Below, one piece after another: positions 62,941 through 64,000 of a stretch of 64,000 nucleotides of DNA. A model generated the notes under the pieces. That model was given only the letters and a program-made list of their open reading frames with translations, did not search any database and was not told the origin of the DNA. This DNA is from Vibrio hyugaensis (GTDB lineage: Bacteria > Pseudomonadota > Gammaproteobacteria > Enterobacterales > Vibrionaceae). The DNA lies in NCBI RefSeq assembly GCF_002906655.1, contig NZ_CP025795.1:1302001-1366000 (forward strand). Reading direction: 5' to 3'. The first letter of the stretch is position 1; every line of letters starts with the position of its first letter. The position numbers and the translations under genes are program-made.

Positions 62941-63039
62941 TTAAATGAGAGTGAAAACGCCGGCCAGCATAAGAATAGATGCGATACAAGTTCTGCCGAT
63001 GATACCGAAGTGGGAAGGTTGAATCATTTCATTGTGCAT
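62941..63039 (-). CDS. Small membrane protein, 32 residues
   Basis: A short ORF preceded by an ideal ribosome site, AAGGAG, at 63047-63052 (7 nt from ATG). It starts MHNEMIQPSHFGIIGR and ends with one transmembrane helix, TCIASILMLAGVFTLI, then TAA. The polar N terminus of ~16 residues and lone hydrophobic segment are typical of regulatory or stress-linked small membrane proteins, but no homology is claimed. It would be missed by a 60-residue cut-off. The strong ribosome site is the main reason to accept it. Confidence 0.65.
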   Translation of the reverse strand: MHNEMIQPSHFGIIGRTCIASILMLAGVFTLI

Positions 63040-63474
63040 AGGCAATCTCCTTTTTAGTGAAAACAAGCCATTTTCTCTTGGCTTACTAACACTATGTCGA
63101 AAAAAGCATTTTTCCACAACTCATACTAAGATTAAATTTTTATTACAGTCATGTGAACTTTTAAGGAACGAACAATTTTTTAAGACTGAATTCTCGTCAA
63201 ATGGTGTCTTTACTTTCAACCTATCAGCGAAAATTTCCCCCACCGATTCTCCTACCCTTCTTATATAAACAACCACTAACTGACTCTACCTTGACCCACT
63301 AAGGCAAAGCTGAACTTTTTAAACGTTTACTTCTTTCATATGCCTAGTTTTATTGACTCGGTGAAGAAAATATAAGCGGCACAAAACAACTAAATCTATG
63401 GGTAATCACGGTTAAGAGGTGATAAACTTATCCAGTGTTTCATTATAAGAGTCAGCTTTTCTATCAACCGTCTG
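63040..63474. other. Intergenic region
   Basis: It holds the promoter region of the 32-residue protein (-) and that of the partial gene at 63475 (+). No other supported feature. Confidence 0.4.
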
Positions 63475-64000
63475 ATGCCTTTACCGTTAAAAACGCTACG
63501 ATTCCTTTTTCCTATTGTATTTAGTGTGCTGTGTTCATTGCCCAGCTTTGCTGCTGACGTACCCAAAAAGGAAAGCTACCTAAAACAACATCTTGCTGCC
63601 GCAGATTATCCAATGCTGGAGTTTTACTTTGACTCCATTGGTAAACCCCGCTCAATTAAATCTAGCGATCTTTCGCTGCCACCTAGCGCCTCACCAGATT
63701 CTCAAGCGTTGTACTACTTCGCCCGTATCTATTTAGAACGTTATGAAGGTGTGCCTTTACCTAAACTCCCTAACCTTGTGGAGTTTGGTAAAAAGCACAA
63801 ACTGCCTTGGGTTATTGCAGAAGCCAAGCTTAATCGAGCAGTAGAATTGGTCGAAGCTGACGAAGTATGGCAAGGAGAACTTCTATTGCATGAAGTGATC
63901 AACACAGCACGTGAAATCGGCTACGACTCCTTGCAGGGCCGTGCGTATCGCTGGCTTGGTAATGCTGAAGTACAACGCGCTCAAGTGCAAACAGGCCTAA
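63475..64000 (+). CDS. Secreted or membrane protein with TPR-like repeats, N-terminal part (cut by window edge)
   Basis: The frame opens at ATG 63475 and runs to the window end (175 residues visible, 3' end missing). It starts with a signal peptide (MPLPLKTLRFLFPIVFSVLC then SFAAD, cleavage near residue 27), followed by helical repeats such as YFARIYLERYEG and WQGELLLHEVINTAREIGYD, suggestive of TPR-like units. In Vibrio, periplasmic TPR regions are often attached to a transmembrane segment and a GGDEF or histidine-kinase domain; that part is not visible here, so function is unassigned. Confidence 0.7.
   Translation, partial: MPLPLKTLRFLFPIVFSVLCSLPSFAADVPKKESYLKQHLAAADYPMLEFYFDSIGKPRSIKSSDLSLPPSASPDSQALYYFARIYLERYEGVPLPKLPNLVEFGKKHKLPWVIAEAKLNRAVELVEADEVWQGELLLHEVINTAREIGYDSLQGRAYRWLGNAEVQRAQVQTGL

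Noticed and set aside
1..64000. tRNA, rRNA, CRISPR array, integron attC sites
   Set aside because: No cloverleaf-like sequence, rRNA segment, regularly spaced short repeats or attC pattern was noticed by reading. This is a limit of manual inspection, not a computed negative.

Overview
The window looks like part of a Vibrio genome, probably from the Harveyi clade (V. parahaemolyticus/alginolyticus/campbellii type) and possibly from chromosome 2. This is an inference from gene content and protein style: a GH18 chitinase, a ShyA-like M23 endopeptidase, a CioAB-type oxidase, nas/nir nitrate assimilation genes, DUF5062-like and CLCA_X/LPD1 proteins. No species marker or rRNA is present. No tRNA, rRNA or CRISPR array was recognised.

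Layout. (1) 1-6.8 kb is an AT-rich accessory block. It holds the 5' part of an SMC/Rad50-like ATPase gene, a divergent WYL regulator of the CapW/BrxR type, a Septu-like pair (ABC ATPase plus HNH nuclease), and an intact IS3-family element with terminal inverted repeats, a 3-bp target duplication and an A AAA AAG frameshift site. (2) 6.8-15.7 kb holds small accessory and metabolic genes: SDR, FISUMP protein, AraC regulator, YcxB-like protein, DUF5062, threonine aldolase, an accD gene divergent from a LysR regulator, a 298-bp MITE-like repeat, and a secreted lectin-like protein. (3) 15.8-31.9 kb holds an RND pump with its fusion protein, an MsbA-like ABC exporter, two GST/GNAT-type proteins, a YdjM-like membrane protein, an LPD1 protein, an MFS transporter, an AI-2E family permease, YceI and cytochrome b561. 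(4) 32-45.2 kb holds a multidomain chitinase, a LysM/M23 endopeptidase, an AAA kinase-like protein, a cyanide-insensitive-type bd oxidase with an upstream FNR-like site, a receiver-PP2C-HATPase protein, and a TetR-GST pair with a palindromic operator. (5) 45.3-58.3 kb is a complete assimilatory nitrate locus: nirD, nirB, ABC nitrate transporter, nasT, YghX-like hydrolase, TrpD-like gene, cobA, nasA. (6) 58.3-64 kb holds a GNAT protein, an EAL-domain protein with a C-terminal frameshift, a serine/threonine permease, an unannotated 32-residue membrane protein, and the start of a secreted protein cut by the window edge.

In the nitrate locus, the ABC transporter imports nitrate, NasA reduces it to nitrite, NirBD reduces nitrite to ammonium, and CobA supplies the siroheme precursor for NirB. 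The regulatory DNA is unusually readable. The nrtA leader has two AACGG-type hexaloop hairpins followed by a strong terminator just before the start codon. The nasA leader has a sigma-54 promoter, an NtrC-like site and a terminator overlapped by an alternative hexaloop hairpin. With NasT (an ANTAR protein) encoded between the two operons, this fits nitrate-controlled antitermination combined with nitrogen-limitation control.

The best leads for new biology are the unfamiliar WYL/ATPase locus at the left edge, the Septu-like pair beside a fresh IS insertion, the double ANTAR-type control, the frameshifted EAL gene, and the 32-residue protein.
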